This document shows, piece by piece, positions 18,889 to 27,961 of a stretch of DNA of 64,000 bases. Every line of letters begins with the position of its first letter. The first letter of the stretch is position 1. The DNA is from Flavobacterium sp. 123 (GTDB lineage: Bacteria; Bacteroidota; Bacteroidia; Flavobacteriales; Flavobacteriaceae). Both the position numbers and the translations under genes were made by a program. Under the pieces are notes generated by a model. That model was given only the letters and a program-made list of their open reading frames with translations, was not told the origin of the DNA and searched no databases. The stretch lies in assembly GCF_003634825.1 (NCBI RefSeq), contig NZ_RBXD01000001.1, positions 2,564,501 to 2,628,500 on the forward strand, written 5' to 3'.

Positions 18889-19197
18889 TTAAACTATCTC
18901 GTTTACTAATTCAATTAGTACTTCTTGTTTGTTAGTTTGTGTTTCGTTTACCAATTTACCATTTACGAAAGTTGCAAAAGTTGGTAAGTTGCTAACGTTA
19001 GCTAGTTTTCTTGATTCTGGAGAATTTTCTGCATCTACAAGAACAAAAGCCAAAGCTTCATTTTCTGATGCTAATTTTTTGAATTTAGGTTTCATGATAC
19101 GGCAATTACCACACCAAGAAGCTGAAAATTGAACTACAACTTTATCGTTTTTTTCGATTAAGTCTGCTAAGGTATCTTCGTTTAATTCTATTAACAT
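18889..19197 (-). CDS. Thioredoxin family protein
   Basis: A single thioredoxin fold of 102 residues with active site WCGNC (Cys29, Cys32) rather than the canonical WCGPC. The altered central dipeptide usually changes redox potential. The cis-proline region is seen in NVSNLPTFATFVNGK. No signal peptide is present, so it should act in the cytosol. It lies 85 bp after the peroxiredoxin gene and 112 bp before the DUF6952-like gene, which suggests it reduces that peroxiredoxin or Tpx. That partner is inferred from position. Confidence 0.92.
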   Translation of the reverse strand: MLIELNEDTLADLIEKNDKVVVQFSASWCGNCRIMKPKFKKLASENEALAFVLVDAENSPESRKLANVSNLPTFATFVNGKLVNETQTNKQEVLIELVNEIV

Positions 19198-19282
19198 GAT
19201 TTTTATTTTTTTTAGTGTATTTCTAAATACAATGGCAATTTAAATATTGAAAATTGCCATTGATTTAAAAATGCTTTTGTTA

Positions 19283-19921
19283 TTAGTGTGATCCTAAATA
19301 AGCTGCTGTACTGTTTCTGTCTGCGCTCATTGCGTCTTTTCCTTTTTCCCAGTTTGCAGGACAAACTTCACCTTTTTCTTGTACGTGAGTATACGCATCA
19401 ATCAAACGGATATATTCGTTTACATTTCTACCTAATGGCATGTCATTTACACTTTCGTGGAAAATTTTTCCAGTTTCGTCAACTAAGTAAGTTGCTCTGT
19501 AAGTTACATTTGAACCTTCAACAATTACTGAATCAGTATCTTCGCTGTAGCTAGTTGATTCAATATCTAAAATTCCAAGAATGTTAGATAAATTTCTGTT
19601 AGTATCTGCAAGGATTGGGTAAGTTACTCCTTCAATTCCACCGCTGTTTTTTGCTGTATTTAACCAAGCAAAGTGCACTTCGTTAGTATCACATGAAGCT
19701 CCAATTACAATTGTGTTTCTTTTTTCAAATTCTGGTAACGCAGCTTGAAAAGCATGTAGTTCTGTTGGACATACGAAAGTAAAATCTTTTGGGTACCAAA
19801 ATAATAATACTTTTTTGTTGTTTTTTGTAGCTTCTTCAAAAATGTTGATTTTCAAATTATCGCCCATTTCAGAGATGGCGTCAACTGCAATACTTGGGAA
19901 TTTTTTTCCTACTAATGACAT
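19283..19921 (-). CDS. Typical 2-Cys peroxiredoxin (AhpC/Prx1 type)
   Basis: Peroxide-reducing enzyme of 212 residues. Peroxidatic Cys51 lies in DFTFVCPTELHAF, and resolving Cys187 in GEVCPANWEKG near the C-terminus, which is the two-cysteine pattern of Prx1/AhpC. The tail ends AAYLGSH and lacks the YF motif tied to sensitivity to over-oxidation. It is the first gene of the run leading to thioredoxin and the DUF6952-like protein; no ahpF is adjacent. A TATATTTG box is at 19969-19962. Confidence 0.94.
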   Translation of the reverse strand: MSLVGKKFPSIAVDAISEMGDNLKINIFEEATKNNKKVLLFWYPKDFTFVCPTELHAFQAALPEFEKRNTIVIGASCDTNEVHFAWLNTAKNSGGIEGVTYPILADTNRNLSNILGILDIESTSYSEDTDSVIVEGSNVTYRATYLVDETGKIFHESVNDMPLGRNVNEYIRLIDAYTHVQEKGEVCPANWEKGKDAMSADRNSTAAYLGSH

Positions 19922-19961
19922 ATTATTTTTATTTTATGTTAATGTTCTTATTTTATTGATG

Positions 19962-19969
19962 CAAATATA
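19962..19969 (-). promoter_or_regulatory. -7 box of the peroxiredoxin run
   Basis: TATATTTG on the minus strand, 40 bp before the peroxiredoxin ATG. A -33 TTG at the normal distance was not found, which would fit a promoter that depends on an activator. Confidence 0.45.
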
Positions 19970-20067
19970 AATCAAACTACAAGTTTGAATATATAAGTTT
20001 TGATTATAAATATTTATTTTAAAATAGCATTTAACTATGGTTAATTTATATTAGCTTATAATCAACA

Positions 20068-21681
20068 TTATAGATAATTAATTACAACAGGTAAACTTCC
20101 TTTGCAAATAGTGTTATTTAGCAATTGTTTTGCAGCAGTTTCTTGAAATTCTATAAAATCTTGATACATTTCAATAATTCCAGAGGCGTTTTTTAAATTT
20201 GGTATCACCTGAAGTGCATAAGGATTCCCAAAAACATACAGAATACACTTTTTCGAGCTGAATAATTCTTCTAAAAAATGTAAAACAGGTTCTTCAATAT
20301 CAAAATTGTTTAGTGGCTTTGCTTTTGGTACAAATAACGAAATAATTATAGTGTCAAATGAATGTAAAGCTGTTTCTAATTCTCTGATGGAATCAGTGTC
20401 ATCTCCCAAATTGATTTCAAATTCAGCGGAAGATAGGGGAGTCGATAGGCTTTTAAAAAACGCATTATCGACTGTTTTATAAATGCTTATTTTAGCTAAT
20501 GAATTTCTCTTTTTAGCATCAAATATCATTTCTGTAGTATTGCTGTCTTTTATTTTGGTGATGCAATGTTCTGCAATTTTCTTATTTAAGATATTTGTGT
20601 ATTCAAAATCAAAATCATCTTTGGAAGTTTCTGAGAATGTATTTTCACTTTTAATGATTCCAGCCTTTTGTTTGCATTTCCATAAACGATTGAAACTAGC
20701 TTCGATTCGTTCAGGTGTAGCATTATTATATATTTCCTGAATTCCTTCTGCTACATTTTCAGCAAAACACAATACATCATTTCCAGCATTGAAAGCTTCC
20801 CATTCTAATTGCCCTTTTTTAGTATACAATTTTGAGACACTGTGCATATTCAAAGCATCTGAAATTACTAAACCATCGTACCCTAATTGTTCTCGCAAAA
20901 GTGTTTCAATTATTGGTTTTGATAGTGTAGCAGAAATATTTTTTCCTTCATTCAAAGCGGGAACGGCTAAGTGACCAATCATAATAGAATCGACATTGTT
21001 TTCAATTCCTTTGATAAAAGGATACAATTCATTATCTAATAATTGGTCTAAATTTTCTTCTAAAACGGGTAATCCTAAATGCGAATCTACATTTGTATTT
21101 CCGTGTCCAGGAAAGTGTTTCAGACATCCTAAAATCCCAACATCAGACATTCCTTTTAAATACTCCAAGGCAAAAACGGCTACTTTTTCTTTGTTTTGAC
21201 CAAAGGAACGATACCCAATTACTGGATTATTTGGATTGTTGTTGATGTCAGCTAATGGCGCTAAATTATAATGAATTCCAGCAGATTTCAGGTCTAAACC
21301 AATTTGTTTTCCAACTTCGTAAACCAAATGGCTTTCACTTTCGGCTAAGGCGCCAAGGGTTATTGCGTAAGGATATTGAGGTGTTTTTTCAACTCTCATC
21401 GCTAATCCCCATTCTGCATCAATACTTATTAATAGGGGTGTAGGTGCACATTTTTGATAGCGAACAATCAGCTCTTTTAGTTTATGATAACTATCGTCAT
21501 TTAGAACTACTTTTTTCTTTGTTTCATAATTGGTAGCAGCACTTGCTCGACTATGAAAAAAAGTAAGACCACCTATATTATATTCTTTGATAAGTCGTTC
21601 TGTTTCTTGAATGTTTTCTTCGGTATCGTTTATAAATACGGCAGGAAAAAAAAATTGTCCTATTTTTTGCTCTAATGTCAT
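20068..21681 (-). CDS. Glycoside hydrolase family 3, NagZ-like beta-N-acetylhexosaminidase
   Basis: Probably removes N-acetylglucosamine from muropeptides during cell-wall recycling. NagZ marks are clear: KHFPGHGNTNVDSHLGLPVL holds the His-Asp acid/base pair, and GLVISDALNMHSV holds the nucleophile Asp. At 537 residues it has the two-domain form, with a C-terminal flavodoxin-like domain from about residue 390. The ATG at 21681 (MTLEQKIGQFFFPAV) is preferred; an upstream TTG at 21729 would overlap the permease gene and adds a non-conserved tail. No signal peptide was seen, so it should be cytosolic. It follows the AmpG-like permease directly. Confidence 0.9.
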   Translation of the reverse strand: MTLEQKIGQFFFPAVFINDTEENIQETERLIKEYNIGGLTFFHSRASAATNYETKKKVVLNDDSYHKLKELIVRYQKCAPTPLLISIDAEWGLAMRVEKTPQYPYAITLGALAESESHLVYEVGKQIGLDLKSAGIHYNLAPLADINNNPNNPVIGYRSFGQNKEKVAVFALEYLKGMSDVGILGCLKHFPGHGNTNVDSHLGLPVLEENLDQLLDNELYPFIKGIENNVDSIMIGHLAVPALNEGKNISATLSKPIIETLLREQLGYDGLVISDALNMHSVSKLYTKKGQLEWEAFNAGNDVLCFAENVAEGIQEIYNNATPERIEASFNRLWKCKQKAGIIKSENTFSETSKDDFDFEYTNILNKKIAEHCITKIKDSNTTEMIFDAKKRNSLAKISIYKTVDNAFFKSLSTPLSSAEFEINLGDDTDSIRELETALHSFDTIIISLFVPKAKPLNNFDIEEPVLHFLEELFSSKKCILYVFGNPYALQVIPNLKNASGIIEMYQDFIEFQETAAKQLLNNTICKGSLPVVINYL

Positions 21682-21706
21682 TATTGAATAGCCATTATTT
21701 GTAAAA

Positions 21707-22978
21707 TTATATTTTTGCTTTTTTGCCAAAATCAGATGGGAATATCAAAAAGCGAGATAGAATTAATCCAGGAATAGTTGCGCAAAACACCCAAATAAAG
21801 AAATTAGCATATCCTAGATATTCTTGAATATATCCACTTAACATGCCAGGAAGCATCATTCCTAAAGCCATAAAACCGGTTGCTATTGCATAATGAGATG
21901 TTTTAGATTCGCCTTCAGCAACGTAAATCAGAAACATCATAAAAGCAGCAAAACCAAAACCATATCCAAATTGCTCAACTATTATAGTTATATAAATGTA
22001 AAAAATAGATTCAGGATGAAAATGAGACAGCAAAATAAAACCAATAATAGGTAAATGCATCATCAATATCATTGGGAGCATCCATTTTCCTAATCCGTTT
22101 TTAGATATGGCAATTCCTCCTAAAATTCCACCAATGACTAGCGATAAAACTCCAAAAGTACCGTAAATAATGCCAACATCTTGGGTTGTTAATCCCATTC
22201 CGCCAACGGCTTTTTCGTCTATTAAGAAGGGAGTAAGCATTTTTAATAATTGCGATTCTCCAAGTCTGAAAACGAGAATGAAAATCATAACCAAACCAAT
22301 TTGTTTCTTTTGAAAAAAACTGATGAAAACAGTATTGAAACTTTTACTTTCTCTAGTTTCCGTATTATTAACAGTCTCTGAATGCTCTGTGTTAGGAGTA
22401 GAAAAATAATTGTAAAGCGTAATCACAGCCATTAGGATGGCTACAAAAATCATAGTGTAAGACCATGCTTTATGCTTGTCGCCAAATTCTTGTTCGAGAT
22501 AACCAGCAATAATTACAATTAAACCGTTTCCAGTTAACATAGAAAGGCGGTAAAAAGTACTTCGGATTCCTAAAAAAAAGGACTGTTGTTCTTTGGGCAA
22601 AGCCAATAAATAAAAACCATCACTAGCCACATCATTTGAAGCAGAAGCAAATGCAGCTACCCAAAAAATGGCTAAACTGACAACAAAAAATTGGCTTACA
22701 GGAATGCTTAAACCTACTAACAAAAAAGCAATTGATATGAGTAATTGCATGCTCAAAAACCACTTTCGTTTGGTGCTATACAGGTCAATAAATGGACTCC
22801 ATAATGGTTTTATTACCCAAGGGAGATACAATAAACTGGTGTAAATTCCAATGTCTTCATTATTGATACCTAAACTTTTATACATAATTACCGAAACCGA
22901 AATAATAATTGCATAAGGTAAGCCAGAAGCGAAGTTTAATACAGGAATCCAAAACCAAGGTTTATTGTCTATTTTCAT
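21707..22978 (-). CDS. ampG: AmpG-like MFS muropeptide permease
   Basis: Major facilitator of 423 residues with about 12 membrane segments. The start (PWFWIPVLNFASGLPYAIIISVSVIMYKSLG) and LPWVIKPLWSPFIDLYSTKRKW match the AmpG branch, which imports anhydro-muropeptides into the cytosol. ASNDVASDGFYLLALP is also typical. It stands between a GHL10-like hydrolase and the NagZ-like enzyme on the same strand, with gaps of 24 and 25 bp, so the genomic setting supports a cell-wall recycling role. An MFS carrier for another sugar is the alternative. Confidence 0.87.
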   Translation of the reverse strand: MKIDNKPWFWIPVLNFASGLPYAIIISVSVIMYKSLGINNEDIGIYTSLLYLPWVIKPLWSPFIDLYSTKRKWFLSMQLLISIAFLLVGLSIPVSQFFVVSLAIFWVAAFASASNDVASDGFYLLALPKEQQSFFLGIRSTFYRLSMLTGNGLIVIIAGYLEQEFGDKHKAWSYTMIFVAILMAVITLYNYFSTPNTEHSETVNNTETRESKSFNTVFISFFQKKQIGLVMIFILVFRLGESQLLKMLTPFLIDEKAVGGMGLTTQDVGIIYGTFGVLSLVIGGILGGIAISKNGLGKWMLPMILMMHLPIIGFILLSHFHPESIFYIYITIIVEQFGYGFGFAAFMMFLIYVAEGESKTSHYAIATGFMALGMMLPGMLSGYIQEYLGYANFFIWVFCATIPGLILSRFLIFPSDFGKKAKI

Positions 22979-23002
22979 ATTTTAATTTTGTTTTTTGATT
23001 CC

Positions 23003-24532
23003 TTATTGCAAATCGATAATTGAACCCACACTTTCATTACCATAAAAATCAATAAAAGTAATTTCGCAGGTGGTGTTAGTATCTAATTTCTCTTTTGGTA
23101 ATGTAATTGTAATAGCATCACTTTTTTCCTTAAAGGCAATTTTATCAATAATTTGGCTTGGATCATTAACATCAATTTGAGCTTTGTTTTTTGCACAATA
23201 AACCACTACATATCGCACTTTACTATTCAGCGGATATTTGATATTTAGAAGAAATGAGTCGCTTAGATTTTTAACAGAGTTAATTTCAGGGACATCAATT
23301 ACAATCTTTTTTAAATTAGGCACAGCCAATGGAAGTGCAGGATATTTGTATTGATTTTCCATTAACATTTGGGCCACATCCTGATTCTGATTGATAAACC
23401 ATTTAGCACTGAAATAGGCATTTCCTTGCACATTAGTAAATGTTCTGGTGAAATCAATTTGGTTAGGAATTTCATTCGGAAGGTTCCATCGTTTATCCCC
23501 ATCAGATCGAATTTTATAAGTACTGTTGCCAATATAAATAGCAGTGTTTTTAGAATTTTCAGACCACCATTTTAAGAGTTTTGAATAAGAAGCTTTAGGA
23601 TGATCTAAACTCCAATATAATTGTGGTAAAATATAATCAATCCAATTGTTTTCCATCCATGCCAAAGGATCTGCGAACAAGTCGTCATAATTAGTTTGTC
23701 CAGAATCAGTATCAGAACCTTTTGGATCCATAGATTTATTGCGCCAAACTCCAAAAGGGCTAATTCCAAATTGCACCCATGGTTTGTTTTGTTTGATAGT
23801 TGAAGAAATATTTTTCACAAAATTGCTCACATTCGAACGTCTCCAATCCGCTAAGCTAAGACCATTTCCATATTTTTCATACGAAGCGGTGTCGTTAAAT
23901 TTCTCACCATTTATAGTGTAAGGGTAAAAATAGTCATCAAAATGGATGGCATCAATATCATAGTTTTTAACTACTTCTTCTACAACTTTTATTAAATGTG
24001 CTTGTACTTCAGGCAATGCTGGATTGTAGTAATATTTCCCACCATATTTAATCATCCAATCCGGATGTTTATAAAAATCATGATTCGGACTTAAATTTTC
24101 TGTTTTTAAATCGAATGTAGCACGATACGGATTTAACCAAGCATGAAATTCGAAACCTCTAGCATGTGTTTCGGCAATCATCCACTCAAGGGTGTCATAA
24201 TATGGTTTTGGTGCCTGACCTTCTTTCCCCGTCAAAAATCGAGACCAAGGTGCTAATTGAGAAGGATAAAATGCATCTCCAACACTCCTTATTTGAACAA
24301 TAATTGCGTTATAGTTTAATTTTTTATAGGTATCTAAAATTTCAATAAAGTCAGCTTTTTGTTTGTCAACAGAGTCAACGCCGTTTTTTGGCCAATCAAT
24401 ATTAACTACTGTTGCTATCCAAACAGCTCTAAATTCGTTTTTAGGGTATAGTATTTTCTTTTGTGCAGTTCCATCCAAAAAAGAAAGAAAGCATGCCAAA
24501 ATAAGTAGTACAAAAGATTTATTCTGAATCAT
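23003..24532 (-). CDS. GHL10/DUF187-type glycoside hydrolase (exported)
   Basis: A 509-residue TIM-barrel hydrolase of the GHL10 (DUF187, YngK-like) group, thought to act on peptidoglycan or related glycans. A signal peptide is visible (SFVLLILACFLSFLDGTAQ). EFRAVWIATVVNIDWP opens the domain; then come NAIIVQIRSVGDAFYPS, FHAWLNPYRA, IDAIHFDDYFYPY and FGISPFGVWRN, all family landmarks; the acidic residues of the last two are candidate catalytic positions. The C-terminal 120 residues look like a beta domain. It is first in the run with ampG and the GH3 gene; a TATTTTTG box lies at 24563-24556. Confidence 0.88.
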   Translation of the reverse strand: MIQNKSFVLLILACFLSFLDGTAQKKILYPKNEFRAVWIATVVNIDWPKNGVDSVDKQKADFIEILDTYKKLNYNAIIVQIRSVGDAFYPSQLAPWSRFLTGKEGQAPKPYYDTLEWMIAETHARGFEFHAWLNPYRATFDLKTENLSPNHDFYKHPDWMIKYGGKYYYNPALPEVQAHLIKVVEEVVKNYDIDAIHFDDYFYPYTINGEKFNDTASYEKYGNGLSLADWRRSNVSNFVKNISSTIKQNKPWVQFGISPFGVWRNKSMDPKGSDTDSGQTNYDDLFADPLAWMENNWIDYILPQLYWSLDHPKASYSKLLKWWSENSKNTAIYIGNSTYKIRSDGDKRWNLPNEIPNQIDFTRTFTNVQGNAYFSAKWFINQNQDVAQMLMENQYKYPALPLAVPNLKKIVIDVPEINSVKNLSDSFLLNIKYPLNSKVRYVVVYCAKNKAQIDVNDPSQIIDKIAFKEKSDAITITLPKEKLDTNTTCEITFIDFYGNESVGSIIDLQ

Positions 24533-24780
24533 TAATGGTATAATTTATAACGCATCAAAAATAGGTTTTTTAGAGAAGTTATTCAGCTAAAATTTTGATA
24601 AAATTAGGCTTTTGTTCTGCGCTATTATTTTTGTATTATGAATTTTAAAAGATATTTATAGAAACAAATGAGGAAACAATCGGAATAGCTTCCTTAATTT
24701 CTTATTTGATTATATTAAATTTTAAAGCGCTATAATTTTTATATTTGTCGGATGATGCTGTTTACACAGCTTTTAAAAAC
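24533..24780. other. Divergent promoter region, GHL10 / FAD oxidoreductase
   Basis: Contains TATTTTTG (24563-24556, minus, 24 bp before the GHL10 ATG) and TATATTTG (24740-24747, plus, 34 bp before ATG 24781). The plus box covers the upstream TTG at 24745, which argues against that codon as start of the oxidoreductase. No ORF was seen in the rest. Confidence 0.5.
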
Positions 24781-27714
24781 ATGCATAATTTCCAACTGAC
24801 TATGTTAAATCCTTTGCAATTAAAGCAATTATCCCAATCTTTGGAGGGAACACTTTTATATGATGAACTTCATAAAACCATATATTCAACTGACGCTTCT
24901 GTCTATAAAATAAAACCACAAGCTGTAGCATTACCAAAAACGGTTGATGATATCTGTAAACTTATTGAGTTTGCCAATACAAATAAAATCTCCATAACGC
25001 CAAGAACCGCAGGAACTTCCTTAGCTGGGCAAACGGTTGGTAGTGGGATTATTGTAGATGTTTCTAAACATTTTACAAAAATAGTTTCTTTTGATGCTGA
25101 TAAAAAAACAGTAACCGTACAACCGGGTGTTATTCGGGATGAATTAAATTTATTTTTGAAGCCACATGGTTTGTTTTTTGGACCTAATACATCAACTACT
25201 AATCGATGTATGATAGGAGGGATGGTCGGTAATAATTCATCTGGAACAACTTCGATTCGGTATGGAGTTACGAGAGATAAAATTGTCGAAATTAAAGCGA
25301 TTTTGAGTGATGGATCTCCAGTTGTTTTTAAGGAACTTTCCACAGCAGAATTTTTAGAAAAAACTAAAGGAGATTCTCTTGAAAGTAAAATTTACAAAAC
25401 TATTTATGATGAACTTTCGGTTGTTGAAAATCAAAATGAAATTATAAAAGAGTTTCCTAAGCCTGAAATTCACAGGCGAAATACAGGATATGCGATTGAT
25501 TTATTATTGAAGTCTGAATTGTTTTCGGGTACTGAAAAAACGATTAATCTTGGTAAACTACTTTGCGGAAGTGAAGGGACATTAGCATTTACAACAGAAA
25601 TTACACTAAAAGTAGATGATTTGCCTCCTGCCAATAATGTTATGGTAGTAGCTCATTTTCATACTATAAAAGAAAGTTTAGAAGCGGTAGTTACCGCAAT
25701 GAAACATCATTTGTACACTTGTGAGATGATGGATGATACTATTTTAAATTGTACCAAAACAAATAGGGAACAAGCAAAAAACAGGTTTTTTATACAAGGT
25801 GATCCAAAAGCTGTTATTATGCTGGAAGTTGCCTCTCATTCTAAGGAAGATGCAGAGCGACAAGCAGATGATTTGATTGCAGATCTTGAGAAAAATAATT
25901 TTGGTTATGCCTTGCCTAAAATTTACGGTTCCGATATTGATAAAATAAATGATTTGCGTAAAGCAGGTTTAGGACTTTTAGGAAGCATTGTAGGCGATGA
26001 TAAAGCCGCAGATTCTATTGAAGATACAGCGGTTGAATTGCATGATTTGCCTAATTATATCGAAGAATTTGCAGCAATGATGAGCAAATACAATCAGGAA
26101 GCAATCTATTATGCGCATGCAGGTGCTGGGGAAATCCATTTAAGGCCTGTTTTGAATTTAAAGAAAAAAGAAGATTTAAAACTTTTCAGAATCATTGCCA
26201 CCGAAGTAGCGGTTTTAGTTAAAAAATACCGTGGTTCCTTAAGTGGTGAGCATGGTGATGGAATTGTTCGTGGTGAATTTCTTCCTTTTATGATCGGGGA
26301 AACCAATTATAATTTATTGAAACGAATAAAAAACGCTTTCGATCCTAATGCCATTTTGAATAAAGGTAAAATTATCGATACTCCTAAAATGGATGAAAAT
26401 CTTAGAATGGTAGCGGGTAGGGTTGAACCAGAGATTCAAACCATTCAGGATTTCTCAGATAGTATGGGGATTTTGCGTGCAGCTGAAAAATGTAATGGTT
26501 CGGGAGATTGTAGAAAAATGCCTTCGGCTGGCGGTACTTTATGTCCAAGTTATAGAGCTACAAGAAACGAAAAAGATACCACCCGTGCTCGTGCTAATGC
26601 TTTGAGAGAATACCTGACCAATTCTGATAAAGAGAATAAATTTGATTATGAGGAATTGTATAAAGTTTTTGAATTGTGTGTGAGTTGCAAAGCTTGTGCT
26701 AGCGAATGTCCTAGTAATGTAGATGTTGCGTCTTTGAAAGCAGAATTCTTATATCAATATCAAAAAGCGAATGGATTTTCGTTGCGTAATAAAATATTTG
26801 CATTCAATGCCAAATTAAATAATCTAGGAAGCATCACGCCAAAGCTTACTAATTATATGGTTAATCTGCCTTTTGTAAAAAATAAAATGGGAATTGCTTC
26901 TAAGCGACAAGTTCCGCTTTTGGCTCCAAAAACATTTAGAAAGTGGCATGAGAAAAATGTCAATTCAATCCAAAACGGTTCTTTTCCGAATGGAAAAATA
27001 TATTTGTTTTGCGATGAATTTACTAACTTTTACGATGTTTCAGTTGGAATTGATGCTTTCGAATTGCTAACAAAATTAGGATATGAAGTTCTGATTATCG
27101 ATCATGAAGAAAGTGGAAGATCATTTATATCTAAAGGGTTTTTAGAACAAGCAAAGGCTATTGCAACTATAAATGTTGACATTTTTTCTTCTATTATTAC
27201 GGATGATTGTCCTTTAGTTGGAATTGAGCCATCAGCAATATTGACTTTTAGAGATGAGTACCTTCGACTAGCAGATGATAAAGAAAGCGCGCAAAGTATA
27301 TCTAAAAATGTATTTACAATCGAGGAGTTTTTCAAAAAAGAAATCACTTTAGGAAGAATTACTTCAGACCAATTTTCGGATGTAAAAAAAGAAATTAAAA
27401 TTCACGGACATTGTCATCAAAAATCACTGAGTTCTGTTGAAGCTACATTTTCGATGCTAAATCTACCTAAAAACAATTCAGTAACCATTTATAATTCAGG
27501 ATGTTGTGGAATGGCTGGTTCTTTTGGTTATGAAAAAGAGCATTATGATATTAGTATGCAAATGGGGGAAGATACTTTGTTTCCTAAGATTAGAGCTACT
27601 GAACAAACGGTTGCAATTGCTGCTGCAGGAACAAGTTGTCGTCATCAGATTTATGATGGAACAAATAGAGAAGCACTTCATCCAGTTACAATCTTGAAAA
27701 GTTGTCTGAAGTAA
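24781..27714 (+). CDS. FAD-linked oxidase / 4Fe-4S / CCG-domain fusion (D-2-hydroxyacid dehydrogenase type)
   Basis: One chain of about 977 residues that joins GlcD-like and GlcF-like parts. In order: a PCMH-type FAD domain (about 40-215; ITPRTAGTSLAGQTVG, GGMVGNNSSGT), an FAD-oxidase C-terminal domain (AGAGEIHLRPVLNL, SLSGEHGDGIVRG), a ferredoxin-like pair (CNGSGDCRK and CVSCKACASECPSNVD), and a C-terminal cysteine-rich redox region (GHCHQKSLSS, NSGCCGMAGSFGY). This arrangement is known for membrane-associated D-lactate and related hydroxyacid dehydrogenases that feed quinones. The start is ATG 24781 or ATG 24802 (MLNPLQ); a TTG at 24745 lies in the promoter box. Substrate is not readable from sequence. 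Confidence 0.88.
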   Translation: MHNFQLTMLNPLQLKQLSQSLEGTLLYDELHKTIYSTDASVYKIKPQAVALPKTVDDICKLIEFANTNKISITPRTAGTSLAGQTVGSGIIVDVSKHFTKIVSFDADKKTVTVQPGVIRDELNLFLKPHGLFFGPNTSTTNRCMIGGMVGNNSSGTTSIRYGVTRDKIVEIKAILSDGSPVVFKELSTAEFLEKTKGDSLESKIYKTIYDELSVVENQNEIIKEFPKPEIHRRNTGYAIDLLLKSELFSGTEKTINLGKLLCGSEGTLAFTTEITLKVDDLPPANNVMVVAHFHTIKESLEAVVTAMKHHLYTCEMMDDTILNCTKTNREQAKNRFFIQGDPKAVIMLEVASHSKEDAERQADDLIADLEKNNFGYALPKIYGSDIDKINDLRKAGLGLLGSIVGDDKAADSIEDTAVELHDLPNYIEEFAAMMSKYNQEAIYYAHAGAGEIHLRPVLNLKKKEDLKLFRIIATEVAVLVKKYRGSLSGEHGDGIVRGEFLPFMIGETNYNLLKRIKNAFDPNAILNKGKIIDTPKMDENLRMVAGRVEPEIQTIQDFSDSMGILRAAEKCNGSGDCRKMPSAGGTLCPSYRATRNEKDTTRARANALREYLTNSDKENKFDYEELYKVFELCVSCKACASECPSNVDVASLKAEFLYQYQKANGFSLRNKIFAFNAKLNNLGSITPKLTNYMVNLPFVKNKMGIASKRQVPLLAPKTFRKWHEKNVNSIQNGSFPNGKIYLFCDEFTNFYDVSVGIDAFELLTKLGYEVLIIDHEESGRSFISKGFLEQAKAIATINVDIFSSIITDDCPLVGIEPSAILTFRDEYLRLADDKESAQSISKNVFTIEEFFKKEITLGRITSDQFSDVKKEIKIHGHCHQKSLSSVEATFSMLNLPKNNSVTIYNSGCCGMAGSFGYEKEHYDISMQMGEDTLFPKIRATEQTVAIAAAGTSCRHQIYDGTNREALHPVTILKSCLK

Positions 27715-27961
27715 GTTTTAAAAAAAAGAAACCAATTGATTTTAACTATTTCTTATTGTTGAATAATTTTAGCAGCAATTTATTTTTTATTTGGTTTAAA
27801 ATTATATTTTTGACTTTTTTACATGGTAATAAAAAAAATGCTCATCGGATTACGGTAAAGTAAATTTCTTTTATATATTTGGTTTTTAATAAATTTACAT
27901 TGTTTAGTAGATAAACAGTAAAATTTGCAGAATATTAATTTTTAACGATAAAATTTACAAT
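27715..27961 (+). other. Leader region of the APC permease gene
   Basis: AT-rich gap with two TAnnTTTG matches (TATTTTTG at 27805-27812, TATATTTG at 27874-27881). Neither has a TTTG at 19 bp, so which is used is open. No small ORF is convincing. Confidence 0.35.

Noticed and set aside
24745..24780. TTG start of the FAD oxidoreductase at 24745
   Set aside because: The codon lies inside the TATATTTG promoter box (24740-24747) and the residues before Met 24781 are not family-like.
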